DNA of 64,000 nucleotides from Misgurnus anguillicaudatus (Eukaryota > Chordata > Actinopteri > Cypriniformes > Cobitidae), in assembly GCF_027580225.2 (NCBI RefSeq), contig NC_073352.2, forward strand, positions 34,831,501 through 34,895,500. Reading direction: 5' to 3'. The notes beneath the pieces were generated by a model, which was not told where the DNA came from, ran no database searches, and saw nothing but the letters and a program-made list of their open reading frames with translations. The translations under genes were made by a program, and so were the position numbers. Each line of letters opens with the position of its first letter. Position 1 is the stretch's first letter. Below, piece by piece: positions 12,007 through 21,152 of the stretch.

Positions 12007-12198
12007 TGGAGATCATAAGATGTTTCTCTCCGTGCTGGCGGCGCTCTCGCTGGCTCTGATCTTCCTCCTCATCCAGCGTCATTGCTCTCTGGTGTCTAAG
12101 ATCGCCCTGGTGCTCGGCCTTCTCGGAGTTTACAGCTATCGCGCCGCTGTCGGAAACGTCCTGTTCCCATGGCAACACAGCAGCCGTGCTGTCTCCAA
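12007..12198 (+). CDS. pigg: pigg exon
   Basis: This exon encodes about 64 residues, almost entirely membrane-embedded. Two hydrophobic segments (around FLSVLAALSLALIFLLI and KIALVLGLLGVYSYRAAVG) are separated by a short polar turn, and the exon ends in a FPWQHSSRAVSK loop. The acceptor is TTTCAG at 12001-12006. The first base completes the split Ser codon from the preceding exon. The donor is GTAAGT at 12199, leaving two bases (AA) completed by G of the next exon to give Lys. Both the phases and the residue order match PIGG. Confidence 0.93.
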
Positions 12199-12547
12199 GT
12201 AAGTTTGATGAAATTTAAATATCTTTTTGACATTCCTCGAATGTCAGATTTCGAATACATTATCTCGGCTCATTATCGTTGTTTTTGAATTATCTGAAGT
12301 TACTTTGCTGACTTTGTGTCCGTTCGCTGATCTCATCAGTTCTGTGAGTCAGCCTCTGTGCTAAATGACGAAGAGTTTCTCGAGAGTTTTTAACAGGAGA
12401 GCTCGAGTCGAGAGGCATCAGCGATGACCGTGAAGAGCGAATGCGGCGTTTAGCATTGAGCCAGAGATGATTAAGACTATTATTAGCTGACGTCGAGAGA
12501 AACAGACCCACTGTTCCTCTGACTTCAGTTTTAATAACACTATAGGC

Positions 12548-12695
12548 ACTTAACTCTTTCCCCGACAGAGTTTAAAAAAAAAGTTGGCAGCAAGCGCCAG
12601 CATGTTTTATGTTTAATGCCTTACAGAAAATGTTCTTCTTTAAATATATAAACATACAATATATCAAATGAAAGAACAGACCCTCAAAAAAACCC
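12548..12695. repeat. Partial MITE, TTAACTCTTTC family
   Basis: The block TTAACTCTTTCCCCG through AAATGAAAGAACAGACCCTC matches, in inverted orientation, the right half of the element at 62933-63417, including the AAATGTTCTTCTT and AAATATATAAACATACAAT words. The other end is missing or unrecognisable here. Confidence 0.7.
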
Positions 12696-13164
12696 TTAGC
12701 GAGATAATTGTGTTTTTGTGAAGGACTTTTGATAGGGATTCAGAGCAATAATCAAAGTTTTTACTGTTTGTCCTAAAGGGATGCGTCCGGGTTTTATAAG
12801 TTCATTTTTATGTGAGGATAGTAAAGACTAACAGGACAGTGTTGGAGATCCAGATTGAAAATGACAGGGTTCCCATAGGTCCTTGAAATCCTTGAAAGTT
12901 TGTAAATCTGGGGGAAAAAATTCAAGGCCCTTGGAAGTTTTCGATTGCAAAACGAGATACATCCATTTTTTTTCATTTTTGTGAAAACATGTTTATTATT
13001 ATGTTATCATGTTATTATTTTGTTTTATAGTGTATTTTTTAAGTTATGAAGGTTTAAATCAAAACAAACCAACTGCAGTTGCATTGAAATTAATTGGAAT
13101 GCACAACCAAAAAACAAGATTTCTGAACAATTTAAAAAACGGTGGTTATCTCGTTTTGCAACGA

Positions 13165-13380
13165 AACGTCTCGGTTACGTATGTAACCCTCGTTCCCTGA
13201 AGGAAGGGAACGGAGACGTCACGTCGTGACCGACGAATTGGGAACCGCTTCGCGGGTGACCTATCTACTTCGAGAACTATAAGAAACGCCAATGAACTTG
13301 GCATGCAGGTATTTGCATAATGCCGGCGCCGCCCCGCCAGGTGCGTATATAAGGCGCAGGTGCATAATACCAAATCAGCT
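13165..13380 (-). repeat. DIRS 3' inverted terminal repeat plus outer extension
   Basis: Positions 13215-13380 are the inverted copy of 19290-19455, with segments such as CGACGAATTGGGAACCGC, CATGCAGGTATTTGCATAA and GTGCGTATATAAGGCGCAGG. The outer 50 bp (13165-13214), containing GGTTACGTATGTAACC and GTTCCCTGAAGGAAGGGAAC, are absent from the other ITR and reappear only in the ICR. Confidence 0.93.
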
Positions 13381-13453
13381 ATATTATTGCTGAGAAGCCG
13401 AGCAACAGTGCCCGGCCTGAAAACAGCAATGGAACAGCAAACTGTGGCGACGG

Positions 13454-13564
13454 GACGTGACGTCTCCGTTCCCTTCCTTCAGGGAACGAGGGTTACATAC
13501 GTAACCGAGACGTTCCCTTTCAGTCGGTCACTACGACGTCACGTCGTGACCGACGAATTGGGAA
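13454..13564 (-). repeat. DIRS internal complementary region (ICR)
   Basis: Bases 13454-13514 are the reverse complement of the left element end, and 13512-13564 are the reverse complement of the right element end. The halves overlap by GTT at 13512-13514. In DIRS elements the ICR is thought to align the two ITR ends so that a closed circle can be made during reverse transcription. It lies between the recombinase gene and the 3' ITR, the standard position. Confidence 0.93.
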
Positions 13565-14149
13565 TCCCAATTAAAACGCCACTGCAGCTGAACCCTTCCA
13601 GTGCCTGCAAAAGCCCTCCGCCCTCCACATAAAGGGGCGGAACCTAAGGCAAAATGCAGAAGGCCGGTCACTACCTGTTCCTTAACCCACGATAGTGAAG
13701 CAGCGAACTGGGGAAGCGTCTAAACTGAGCGGAGCTAGAACACTGCGGAAGCCATCCCCTAAGAAGGTTAAATGGATGACATAAAAATATATGAAACAAC
13801 AGACAGGTTGCTCAAAAAAGTCTCTGAACAATACATGGTATGTTGAGAGGTGCAGAGCAGGCTCTGCTAAGGAAAAACGTGGAGGATTAGAACCCCACGG
13901 ACTTTACACACAAATGAACCCCATGTAGGAGACAAATGTGGACGCCTAGCCTACACAGGTTTACAGAGAATACATCAGTGATAGGTTGACAGCGGATGCT
14001 CCGCAACACCAGCTATCAGGGCGGTGGAGGAGAGGCAAAAACTGTTTTTGTGACGTTTTTGCCCCGATGGCCTTCCATATTGGTGCAACTGTACAGCACC
14101 AAAATAGAGGCTCCAAGCCGACACACGAGCCGACCCTCGGCATTCTTAA
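13565..14149 (-). other. DIRS 3' non-coding region
   Basis: This segment lies between the ICR and the recombinase stop codon. It is GC-balanced and has no long open frame or further repeat. Confidence 0.6.
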
Positions 14150-15001
14150 CTAGTTAGTAGAAAGAACCCGAGTGGAAACCGGTTCGACACGAACACTATA
14201 GAATCTTGTGAACGTATTAGGTGTCGCCCAGCCTGCAGCTCTACAAATATCTGTTAGCGAGGAACCGCGAGCCAGTGCCCAAGATGATGCCACACTGCGT
14301 GTAGAGTGGGCACGTAAATTAAATGGACAAGGCACATTCTGCTTTTGATATGCAAGGGCTATAGTATCCACAATCCAATGGGACATCCTCTGCTTGGTGA
14401 CAGCTTTTCCTTTCTGCTGACCACCGTAACAAACAAAGAGCTGATTTGAGGTCCTAAAACTTTGCGTCCTGTCTATATACACACGTAGTGCACGAACAGG
14501 GCATAACAAAGCCATGGCTGGGTCTGCCTCCTCCAAAGGCAGTGCTTGGAGATTCACCACTTGATCTCTAAAAGGAGTGGTGGGAACTTTGGGCACAAAG
14601 CCGGGCCGGGGTCTCAGTGTTACGCTGGATGCAGCCGGCCCGAACTGAAGGCACGATTCATCGACCGAAAATGCATGAATATCCCCTATCCTCTTAACAG
14701 AAGCCAAAGCAAGGAGAGTTAAAGTTTTCATAGTAAGAAATTTAACACTCACACTATGCAGAGGCTCAAATGGGGCTTCCTGGAGTGATTTCAGCACCAA
14801 GGACAGGTCCCAAGGAGGACTAGAGGGAGGACGCAAAGGATTCAGTCTTCGAGCGCCTCTGAGAAATCTAATGACCAGGTCGTGCTGACCCACTGTTCTA
14901 CCGTTTACGGGTGAATGGTGAGCTGATATCGCAGCGATATCGACCTTAATAGTGGATGGTGACAGCCTATTCTCCAAACGACGCTGGAGATATAAAAGCA
15001 C
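14150..15001 (-). CDS. DIRS tyrosine recombinase (3' open part)
   Basis: This integrase-like tyrosine recombinase would insert the circular DNA copy of the element. The open part is 283 residues from the Met at 15001. Catalytic-type residues are visible: Arg104 in SVKRIGD, His232 and Arg235 in the HSTR box, Trp258 in AGW and the nucleophile Tyr268 in RFYS. The reading frame continues upstream of 15001, through the N-terminal DNA-binding part, toward about 15200. It is interrupted by one TGA at 15101-15103 that looks like a CGA-to-TGA transition. The Met at 15001 is therefore probably not the original start, and the complete protein is likely broken by one nonsense codon. The RT frame overlaps this upstream part, as is normal in DIRS. 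Confidence 0.85.
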   Translation of the reverse strand: MLLYLQRRLENRLSPSTIKVDIAAISAHHSPVNGRTVGQHDLVIRFLRGARRLNPLRPPSSPPWDLSLVLKSLQEAPFEPLHSVSVKFLTMKTLTLLALASVKRIGDIHAFSVDESCLQFGPAASSVTLRPRPGFVPKVPTTPFRDQVVNLQALPLEEADPAMALLCPVRALRVYIDRTQSFRTSNQLFVCYGGQQKGKAVTKQRMSHWIVDTIALAYQKQNVPCPFNLRAHSTRSVASSWALARGSSLTDICRAAGWATPNTFTRFYSVRVEPVSTRVLSTN

Positions 15002-15144
15002 AACACTAATCGGGCATTCTCGGGGGTTTTCACTTTGGGAAGAACACCAGTCGACAAACAGGTTCCATTTAAGCGCGTAAGCCTGTCTCGTAGGCGGCGC
15101 TCACGCAGCAGCAATAGTGTTAGATACCTCTTGCGGTAAATCAC

Positions 15145-17847
15145 TCACATCCTCCGTGCCCCGTCCAGAGACCACACATGGAGGTTCCACAGGTCGGGGC
15201 GCGGGTGCCATAATGTGCCCTCTTGTTGAGAAAGAAGGTCCTTCCTCAGGGGAATCTTCCACGGAGGGGCTGTCGCGAGGAGAGAGAGTTCTGGAAACCA
15301 ACTCCTGGTTGTCCAATACGGTGCCACCAACAGCACGCTCTCCTCGTCCTCCCGGATTTTGCATAAGGTTTGCGCAATGAGGCTCACCGGAGGGAACGCG
15401 TATTTGCGCATGTTTCGCGGCCAGCTGTGTGCCAATGCATCCACGTCGAGCGAGTCGTCGGCTAGTGAATAGAACAGGCGACAATGGGTCGTCTCTGGGG
15501 AAGCAAACAGATCTATCTGCGCTTTGCCGAAACGTCTCCAAATTTGCTGAACCGCAATGGGGTGGAGTCGCCATTCGCCGGGACGCGCAGCCCGAGAGAG
15601 CGCATCCGCCTCTACATTGAGCGTGCCCGGGATGTAAATGGCACGAAGAGACCTCAAATTCTTCTGACTCCAAGTGAGGAGGTGACGGGCGAGATGCGAC
15701 AGGTGACGCGAGCGTAAACCGCCTTGATGATTGATGTACGCCACGGTTGCAGTGTTGTCTGTTCGAACTAATACATCTTTGCCCCGTAACTCGTTGCTGA
15801 AACGGACGAGCGCAAGATATACAGCCCACATTTCCCGGCAGTTTATGTGCCAATGCAGCTGGGGTGTCGTCCAGACCCCCGAAGCCGCAAGCCCATCGTA
15901 CGTGGCCCCCCACCCCGTGTCTGACGCATCTGTGCATACTATCGCATGCCTGGAGACCTGTCTCAGAGGCACACCGGCTCGGAGAAACGCACGGTCTAAC
16001 CACGGAGTGAAAGTGCGACGACACGCAGGTGTAATGATAACACGGTGAATGCCGTGCAGCCACGCACTCCTCGGGACTCGATCGTGAAGCCAATGCTGAA
16101 GCGGTCGCATATGAAGCAGTCCGAGCGGAGTTACAGCTGCGGCTGCTGCCATATGCCCCAAAAGCTTCTGAAATTGTTTCAGCGGGACCGCGCTCTTGCT
16201 CTTGAATGTATTCAGGCAAGTCAGAATCGACTGTACACGCGCTTCTGTTAGACGAGCTGTCAAATCGATCGAGTCCAGTTCCATACCGAGAAAAGAGATT
16301 CTCTGCACGGGGCAAAGCTTGCTCTTTTCCCAGTTGACCCGAAGACCCAAACGAGCGAGGTGTTTTAAAGTTAAATCTCTGTGATCGCACAGCGTCTGAC
16401 GTGTTTGAGCTATTATTAGCCAATCGTCCAGATACGCGAGAATGCGCACACCTCTCTCTCTCAGGGGTTTTAAAGCCCCCTCCACTACTTTGGTGAATAT
16501 ACGGGGCGACAGAGAGAGCCCGAATGGGAGGACTTTGTACTGGTATGCTCGCCCCTCGAACGCAAAGCAGAGAAACGGCCTGTGCCGGGGGAGAATCGAT
16601 ACATGAAAGTACGCGTCCTTCAGGTCGATAGATGCGAACCAATCGTTTGGACGAATGCATGGAAATATGCGTTTGGGCGTCAGCATTTTGAACGGCATTC
16701 TGTGAAGTGCACGGTTCAGCGAACGCAGGTCCAGGATCGGTCGCAAGCCGCCGCTTTTCTTGGGTACAATAAAGTAAGGGCTGTAAAACCCCGACCTCAT
16801 CTCGGCTGGAGGGACCGGCTGGATCGCGTCTTTCGCCAATAAGACAGCGATCTCCGCACAGAGGACGTGCGCATCGGCAGCTCTCACCGTAGTGAAACGA
16901 ACGCCGGAGAATTTGGGGGGACGCCGGGCAAATTGGATCGCATAGCCGAGACGAATCGTGCGTAAAAGCCAACGCGATGGGCTGGGAAGCTGTTCCCACG
17001 CCCCCAGATACCGTGCGAGGGGGACTAGAGGCACGATCGGTGTACCCGCGGCGGGCGCAACGGAGGTGATCGCCGGTGTGTGCGTAACGGCCGCACCGAC
17101 AGCAGTGTTGTGTGTGATAACACTCACCTGAGTCCGTTGCTGGGTGGTTGAGTAAGGGAGGCTCTGCTGAAGACACCTCACGCCACTCGATGCACCCTCT
17201 GGCGAAGGAGGAGGGAGACGATGGGTTATGAGCCCGTAGCTGTCTCCTACCGCCTGAGAAGTTGGAGAGCGCGGTGGGGTTATGAGCCCGTGCGCCGCTC
17301 TCGTTCTCCTCTGATGAGTCGGAGAACGAGGGGGGGTTATGAGCCCGCTCGTGTCTCTGGCGCTCATCTGAAGACCTAGAGATGGAAGTGGAATTCGCTC
17401 TTTTTGTGAATTTGTGGGTGCCGACTGAAAAGTCGGCGGAACAGAAAAATGAAACAAAAGATTCCCCAACCGGCCCTCCTCCGGTGGGGGGAGTGGTGCC
17501 TTCACCATCTCCCGAAGAGCGATCCCCTCCATCTCTAGGTCGCTCGTCTCAGGGCCGCTTAGATCTTCTTTTACCACCCTTTGAAGCGGGCTGAGCGGGC
17601 GGGGCGGGCTGCTGACGACCGGTTCCTCGCTTCTTAGAAGAGCCCCGGGGAGGAACGGAGGCGGCCGCCGCAGGACGCCCTCGGCGAGGAGCAGGCTGAG
17701 GCGCCGACGTGGATGGGGCAGGCGCAGGACGCCTCCGACGTGGCATGATCTGAGCGATGGCCTCAGTCTGCTTCTTGGCCGCGGAGAATTGCTGCGCAAA
17801 CTCCTCGACCGTCTCGCCGAACAGGCCGGTCTGGGAAACCGGAGCAT
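15145..17847 (-). CDS. DIRS reverse transcriptase-RNase H polyprotein
   Basis: The uninterrupted frame is 900 residues. The first 260 or so are Pro/Arg-rich and partly overlap gag in another frame, so the true start is uncertain; a later Met in this Pro-rich part is possible. Reverse transcriptase spans about 340-530, with GGLRPILDLRSLN, Asp408 in SIDLKDAYF, LPFGLSLSP and the YLDDW box at 472-476. RNase H spans about 635-755, with Asp640 (CTDAS), Glu672 (REMWA), Asp697 (RTDN) and Asp748 (NVEADALSR) forming the DEDD set. A C-terminal extension typical of DIRS follows, containing IDLFASPETTHC. All catalytic residues are present. It copies the element RNA into DNA. Confidence 0.92.
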   Translation of the reverse strand: MLRFPRPACSARRSRSLRSNSPRPRSRLRPSLRSCHVGGVLRLPHPRRRLSLLLAEGVLRRPPPFLPGALLRSEEPVVSSPPRPLSPLQRVVKEDLSGPETSDLEMEGIALREMVKAPLPPPEEGRLGNLLFHFSVPPTFQSAPTNSQKERIPLPSLGLQMSARDTSGLITPPRSPTHQRRTRAAHGLITPPRSPTSQAVGDSYGLITHRLPPPSPEGASSGVRCLQQSLPYSTTQQRTQVSVITHNTAVGAAVTHTPAITSVAPAAGTPIVPLVPLARYLGAWEQLPSPSRWLLRTIRLGYAIQFARRPPKFSGVRFTTVRAADAHVLCAEIAVLLAKDAIQPVPPAEMRSGFYSPYFIVPKKSGGLRPILDLRSLNRALHRMPFKMLTPKRIFPCIRPNDWFASIDLKDAYFHVSILPRHRPFLCFAFEGRAYQYKVLPFGLSLSPRIFTKVVEGALKPLRERGVRILAYLDDWLIIAQTRQTLCDHRDLTLKHLARLGLRVNWEKSKLCPVQRISFLGMELDSIDLTARLTEARVQSILTCLNTFKSKSAVPLKQFQKLLGHMAAAAAVTPLGLLHMRPLQHWLHDRVPRSAWLHGIHRVIITPACRRTFTPWLDRAFLRAGVPLRQVSRHAIVCTDASDTGWGATYDGLAASGVWTTPQLHWHINCREMWAVYLALVRFSNELRGKDVLVRTDNTATVAYINHQGGLRSRHLSHLARHLLTWSQKNLRSLRAIYIPGTLNVEADALSRAARPGEWRLHPIAVQQIWRRFGKAQIDLFASPETTHCRLFYSLADDSLDVDALAHSWPRNMRKYAFPPVSLIAQTLCKIREDEESVLLVAPYWTTRSWFPELSLLATAPPWKIPLRKDLLSQQEGTLWHPRPDLWNLHVWSLDGARRM

Positions 17848-18947
17848 TCAGGAGCCGGGTTTTATCGGCGTCCTTCATGTCCGCCAGACACAGCCAGAGA
17901 TGGCGTTCCTGGACTACCAGGGTAGACCTTGGTCGCACGAAGCGCCAGATCCGTAGCCGCACGTAGTTCAGAGAACTCCGCCGAGTCGTGACCTCCCGCG
18001 TGCAGGTCCCTCAGAGCCTTAGCCTGGTGAACCTGCAGCAATGCCATGGCATTCAGGGCAGAGGCTGCCTCCCCACAAGCCTTGCAAGCAGCACCGGACA
18101 GCGCCGAAGACTGCTTACAGGCCCGTGAGGGGAGAGTAGGCTGGTCCCGCCAGGAGGAAGCGACACCGGCCGGACACAACTGCATCGCGATACCAGTGTA
18201 CCCCTTGGCATCCCCACCCTCGAGAGAGGTGAGAGGCGAAGGCTGATACGGCCGGTTCCGGGCGGAAAACGGGGTTTTCCACGACCGCGTCAGCTCTTCA
18301 TGCACCTCGGGGAAGAAAGGCACCGGGGGCGAGGACTGAGAAGCCCTGGCGCCCCCGAAGAACCAATCATCGAGGTGGGACGGTTCAGGTGGGGGAGGTT
18401 TAGTCCACTCCAAGCCGACCGCCTCCGCCGCCCGAGCGAGCATGGCTGCCATCTCAGGGTCGAACGCAGAACCCGCAACCTGGCCCGAAGGCGGGAGCGG
18501 ATCCGGATCGACGTCCGAGGCTGACAACCCCCCCTCCGACGTTACGGTGGACATCGCGTCAGGTGGAGGCTCGACAGAGCGCGAGGACACCGTAGAACAC
18601 GGGCCGCTCGTCTCCATCGGGACCTCCGCTGGCAACGGATCAGGGCGCTGGGAGCTACTGGACGAACCAGCAGACCGACCCAGCACCGTTATACGGAGGT
18701 CATCCTTCGCAAGTTTGGTAGCTGCACCCTTAGCAGCACCAGACTGGGAAGGCGGGAGCCGTTGCCGGAGGAACGACACCCGTCTCCGCAAATCCGCCAT
18801 AGTCATGCCCTCGCAGATGGGGCATGAGCTATCACGCAACGCTGCCTCTGCGTGCTGGAGCCCCAGACACGAAAGACAACGCTTGTGGCCATCCTGGGGG
18901 GCGATGAACACACCGCATCCAGAAACGGAGCACGGACGGAAATCCAT
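17549..18947 (-). pseudogene. DIRS gag, split by one frameshift
   Basis: The frame opens at the ATG at 18947 and runs 361 residues to 17862. Cysteines at 6, 11, 24, 27, 42 and 45 and His21 give a zinc-finger-like N terminus. A Pro/Ser-rich middle and an Ala-rich helical part follow. Near 17921-17930 the gag-like sequence passes to another frame, which continues through LADMKDADKTRLLNAPVSQ to a basic, Pro/Arg-rich tail ending at 17549. The two pieces are therefore one gag of roughly 490 residues broken by a single-base indel. The C-terminal part overlaps the N-terminal part of the RT frame. Confidence 0.82.
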
Positions 18948-19289
18948 CTTTAAAAAGACGACCCGACCGTGACACGAATGAGTGGCTGTCTTTAAAAAGA
19001 CACAAAGCTCAAACGTGCTGCTCTTTTAGGGAAATCACTCTTTGTGCAAGCTGGTGAAACACACAGGGAGAGGCAACGCACTCACTCGAACTCAAGTCCT
19101 AAATTAAAGAGACAGAGAGAGAGAGAAAGGGTGGAGAAAAAACACTGCGAGCCTCCGCTGAGGTGTCTTTGCCCAACCAACTTTGGCAAGCTGAGATCTT
19201 TTTTCTTCCCACAGAACAGGATCTACGAAGATCAGTTTTTTCAGAATAGCTTCTCATGAGCAGATGTCTGCCGGCTTCGAAGCAATAAA

Positions 19290-19478
19290 AGCTGATTTGG
19301 TATTATGCACCTGCGCCTTATATACGCACCTGGCGGGGCGGCGCCGGCATTATGCAAATACCTGCATGCCAAGTTCATTGGCGTTTCTTATAGTTCTCGA
19401 AGTAGATAGGTCACCCGCGAAGCGGTTCCCAATTCGTCGGTCACGACGTGACGTCGTAGTGACCGACTGAAAGGGAAC
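19290..19478 (-). repeat. DIRS 5' inverted terminal repeat
   Basis: Positions 19290-19455 mirror the left ITR. The outer 23 bp (19456-19478), with GTGACCGACTGAAAGGGAAC, are specific to this end and recur in the ICR. This ITR lies upstream of gag and should carry the promoter. Confidence 0.92.
19316..19325 (-). promoter_or_regulatory. TATA box in the DIRS 5' ITR
   Basis: On the minus strand the sequence reads GTATATAAGGCGC. Start of transcription would fall about 25-30 bases downstream, near the inner end of the ITR at about 19290, ahead of a 340-base leader and the gag ATG at 18947. The same box in the other ITR (about 13346) points the opposite way and could drive antisense transcription. 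Confidence 0.6.
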
Positions 19479-19712
19479 TCTTCAAATATACATACAAAGA
19501 TACAGGTCATTGAAAGTGCTTGAATTGATTTTACACAAGAAGTTTTCTGCAAAAAAAAAACATATTATTCCCTGTGTAGTGTAGGATAATATCATAAAAA
19601 TTGTGGACTTGTGGACATGCTAAACTGTTCGCTTTAAATGCTTATATCTTCTGTATGCGAATGTTGATTCATAACAAAATGCTTTTTTGCATAGTTGTGT
19701 TTGACACATGAA

Positions 19713-19988
19713 GATGTCTCGGGTTACGTATGTAACTGTTGTTCTCTGAGAAGGGAATAAGACACTGCGTCTCTCTTGCCATGCTTCCTGTAACCTGAAA
19801 ACCCTGTAACGCCGTCTTTGGCAATATTTCAGACAGCGATATATTTCCTGGCTCCCGCGTCACCCTGTCTTTGTCGTTAAGCCTCATTATTGGTGGAATT
19901 TGATATACACATTCAGACGCACTTACCCCTGGAGGCGTCCCCAAAGTGTCACCGCAGTGACGCAGCGCGAGTTCCCTCGAAAGGGAAC
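19713..19988 (-). mobile_element. Short DIRS-related non-autonomous fragment
   Basis: The left edge GTCTCGGGTTACGTATGTAAC nearly repeats the left end of the full DIRS at 13168. The right edge CGAAAGGGAAC repeats its right end. The interior (about 275 bp) differs and is non-coding, with a palindrome GTTCCCTCGAAAGGGAAC at 19971-19988. It is read as an internally deleted or satellite relative of a DIRS family that landed in the same hAT host. Confidence 0.6.
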
Positions 19989-20314
19989 TGTAACAATGTA
20001 TCTTAAAAGGTAACATAATGTAACCTTGCTCTCACTTGAAATGTGTCCCCACATTTAGTTCTTGAATTTGAGAGTATTTGACCTGGAAAGTCCTTGAAAT
20101 GTCCTTGAATTTGAAGTTAACTAAGGTGTGGGAACCCTGAAATGACAAATCCGTACTGCTTGCTTCCTGTACAATTTGCGCAATAGTGAATAAAAAGTGA
20201 AAGTCAATGCGAGCATGGATTCAAAGACGAATGCCTGATTTACATGCACCATAATTACCAAACCAATCTGTAAGAGAATGCAAAAGCATTTAAATATATT
20301 ATTCCTCCCTATAA

Positions 20315-20800
20315 ATTCCAATGTCCTCACTGACACTCTTCCAAGCGAGGTCCTTTTTATTCCTGTCTCTGTAGAAATAAGAACTTGTGTCATATAGCTC
20401 CGGATGACTGCTCACGGACAATATCAAGCGTTCCTCCATGTTAAATGAGTGACTCCGGGCAGGGCTGCCGCCACAGCAACAACCAGGCTCGTGATTGGTT
20501 AATGCGGCACGAAATTCCGCCAAAGTTCAAATTTTTCAACTCGGGCATCAGCCAGCAATTCGCATCAAACACAAAACACAAAATGCACAAAAAGCACCAT
20601 TTGCGCGTACCGCGCCAGGCGCTCAAGTCACGTGAACTAGACACGCGAATAGCGCGCAAATGCGTCTTCCGCGCCGCACCAAACGCCTCATCCGTGGCGC
20701 AAGACCTCCAGACGCGCTTCAACGCGTCTTCACATTGACTTAAGATTGAAATCACTCGGGCTTCACGCCTCTACCGCGGTTGGTGTAAACTCAGCATAAG
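20315..20800. repeat. Dispersed GC-rich repeat, copy 2
   Basis: This is a direct copy of the block at 115-590, sharing CACTGACACTCTTC, GCGAGGTCCTTTTTATTCCT, CGCCAAAGTTCAAATTTTTC and the end GCGGTTGGTGTAAA. It has a short extra segment after TATAGCTCCGG. It is not coding. Confidence 0.7.
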
Positions 20801-21106
20801 GCACAATAGCTCCAGGACGTTGGGCAAGCGATTTTGTGAGCCCTGAAATGATGACTATGAATGGTGAACTATCACTTTAAGTAAATGCTCACACATACAC
20901 AGTGTAATGGATGTTAATAGGGCTGATGCACATGCACACAGAAAGTACAAACAGTTTTGTCAGATACACACACAAGTCTCCGTTCTCTCCTGTGAGAAAA
21001 CAGCACCGATCACCTTCTCCCCTTGACATTTTCTCCCACCTAATTAAATCTTTGACCTCCTACCCTTCCTTTGGCACCACAGGCTGTGTTTCATTATGCG
21101 CTCTCA

Positions 21107-21110
<4 letters not shown>

Positions 21111-21149
<39 letters not shown>
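21111..21149 (+). repeat. (GA)n microsatellite
   Basis: About nineteen GA dinucleotides in the intron. Confidence 0.95.

Positions 21150-21152
<3 letters not shown>

Larger units (their letters stand above)
13165..19478 (-). mobile_element. DIRS-type tyrosine-recombinase retrotransposon, 6.3 kb
   Basis: The coding strand is minus, so the 5' end is at 19478. In order it has the 5' ITR, gag, RT-RNase H, tyrosine recombinase, an internal complementary region (ICR) and the 3' ITR. The ITRs are near identical over about 165 bp, and each end has its own non-repeated outer extension. The ICR (13454-13564) is the reverse complement of both outer ends fused. Both element ends and the ICR junction share the trinucleotide AAC/GTT, which fixes the termini at 13165 and 19478. 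As expected for tyrosine-recombinase insertion, there is no target duplication. Only two lesions were found (a gag frameshift and a recombinase nonsense codon), suggesting a young copy. Confidence 0.93.
12866..20138. mobile_element. hAT-like non-autonomous element hosting a DIRS insertion
   Basis: Termini AGGGTTCCCA (12866) and TGGGAACCCT (20129-20138) are perfect inverses. They are flanked by AAAATGAC (12858-12865) and GAAATGAC (20139-20146), an 8-bp target duplication with one mismatch, as expected for hAT. CCTTGAA words recur at both ends. Removing the DIRS insertion leaves about 960 bp, within which a second, short DIRS-related block (19713-19988) lies. No hAT transposase frame is present, so this is a passenger element. 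Confidence 0.75.

Noticed and set aside
15101..17176. A 691-codon minus-strand frame overlapping the DIRS RT
   Set aside because: It lacks RT or RNase H motifs and is the alternative frame of the GC-rich RT gene. Only its last part near 15200-15104 belongs to a real protein, the N-terminal part of the recombinase.
18442..18972. A 176-codon plus-strand frame opposite gag
   Set aside because: It is the complement shadow of the GC-rich gag gene, with no motifs of its own.
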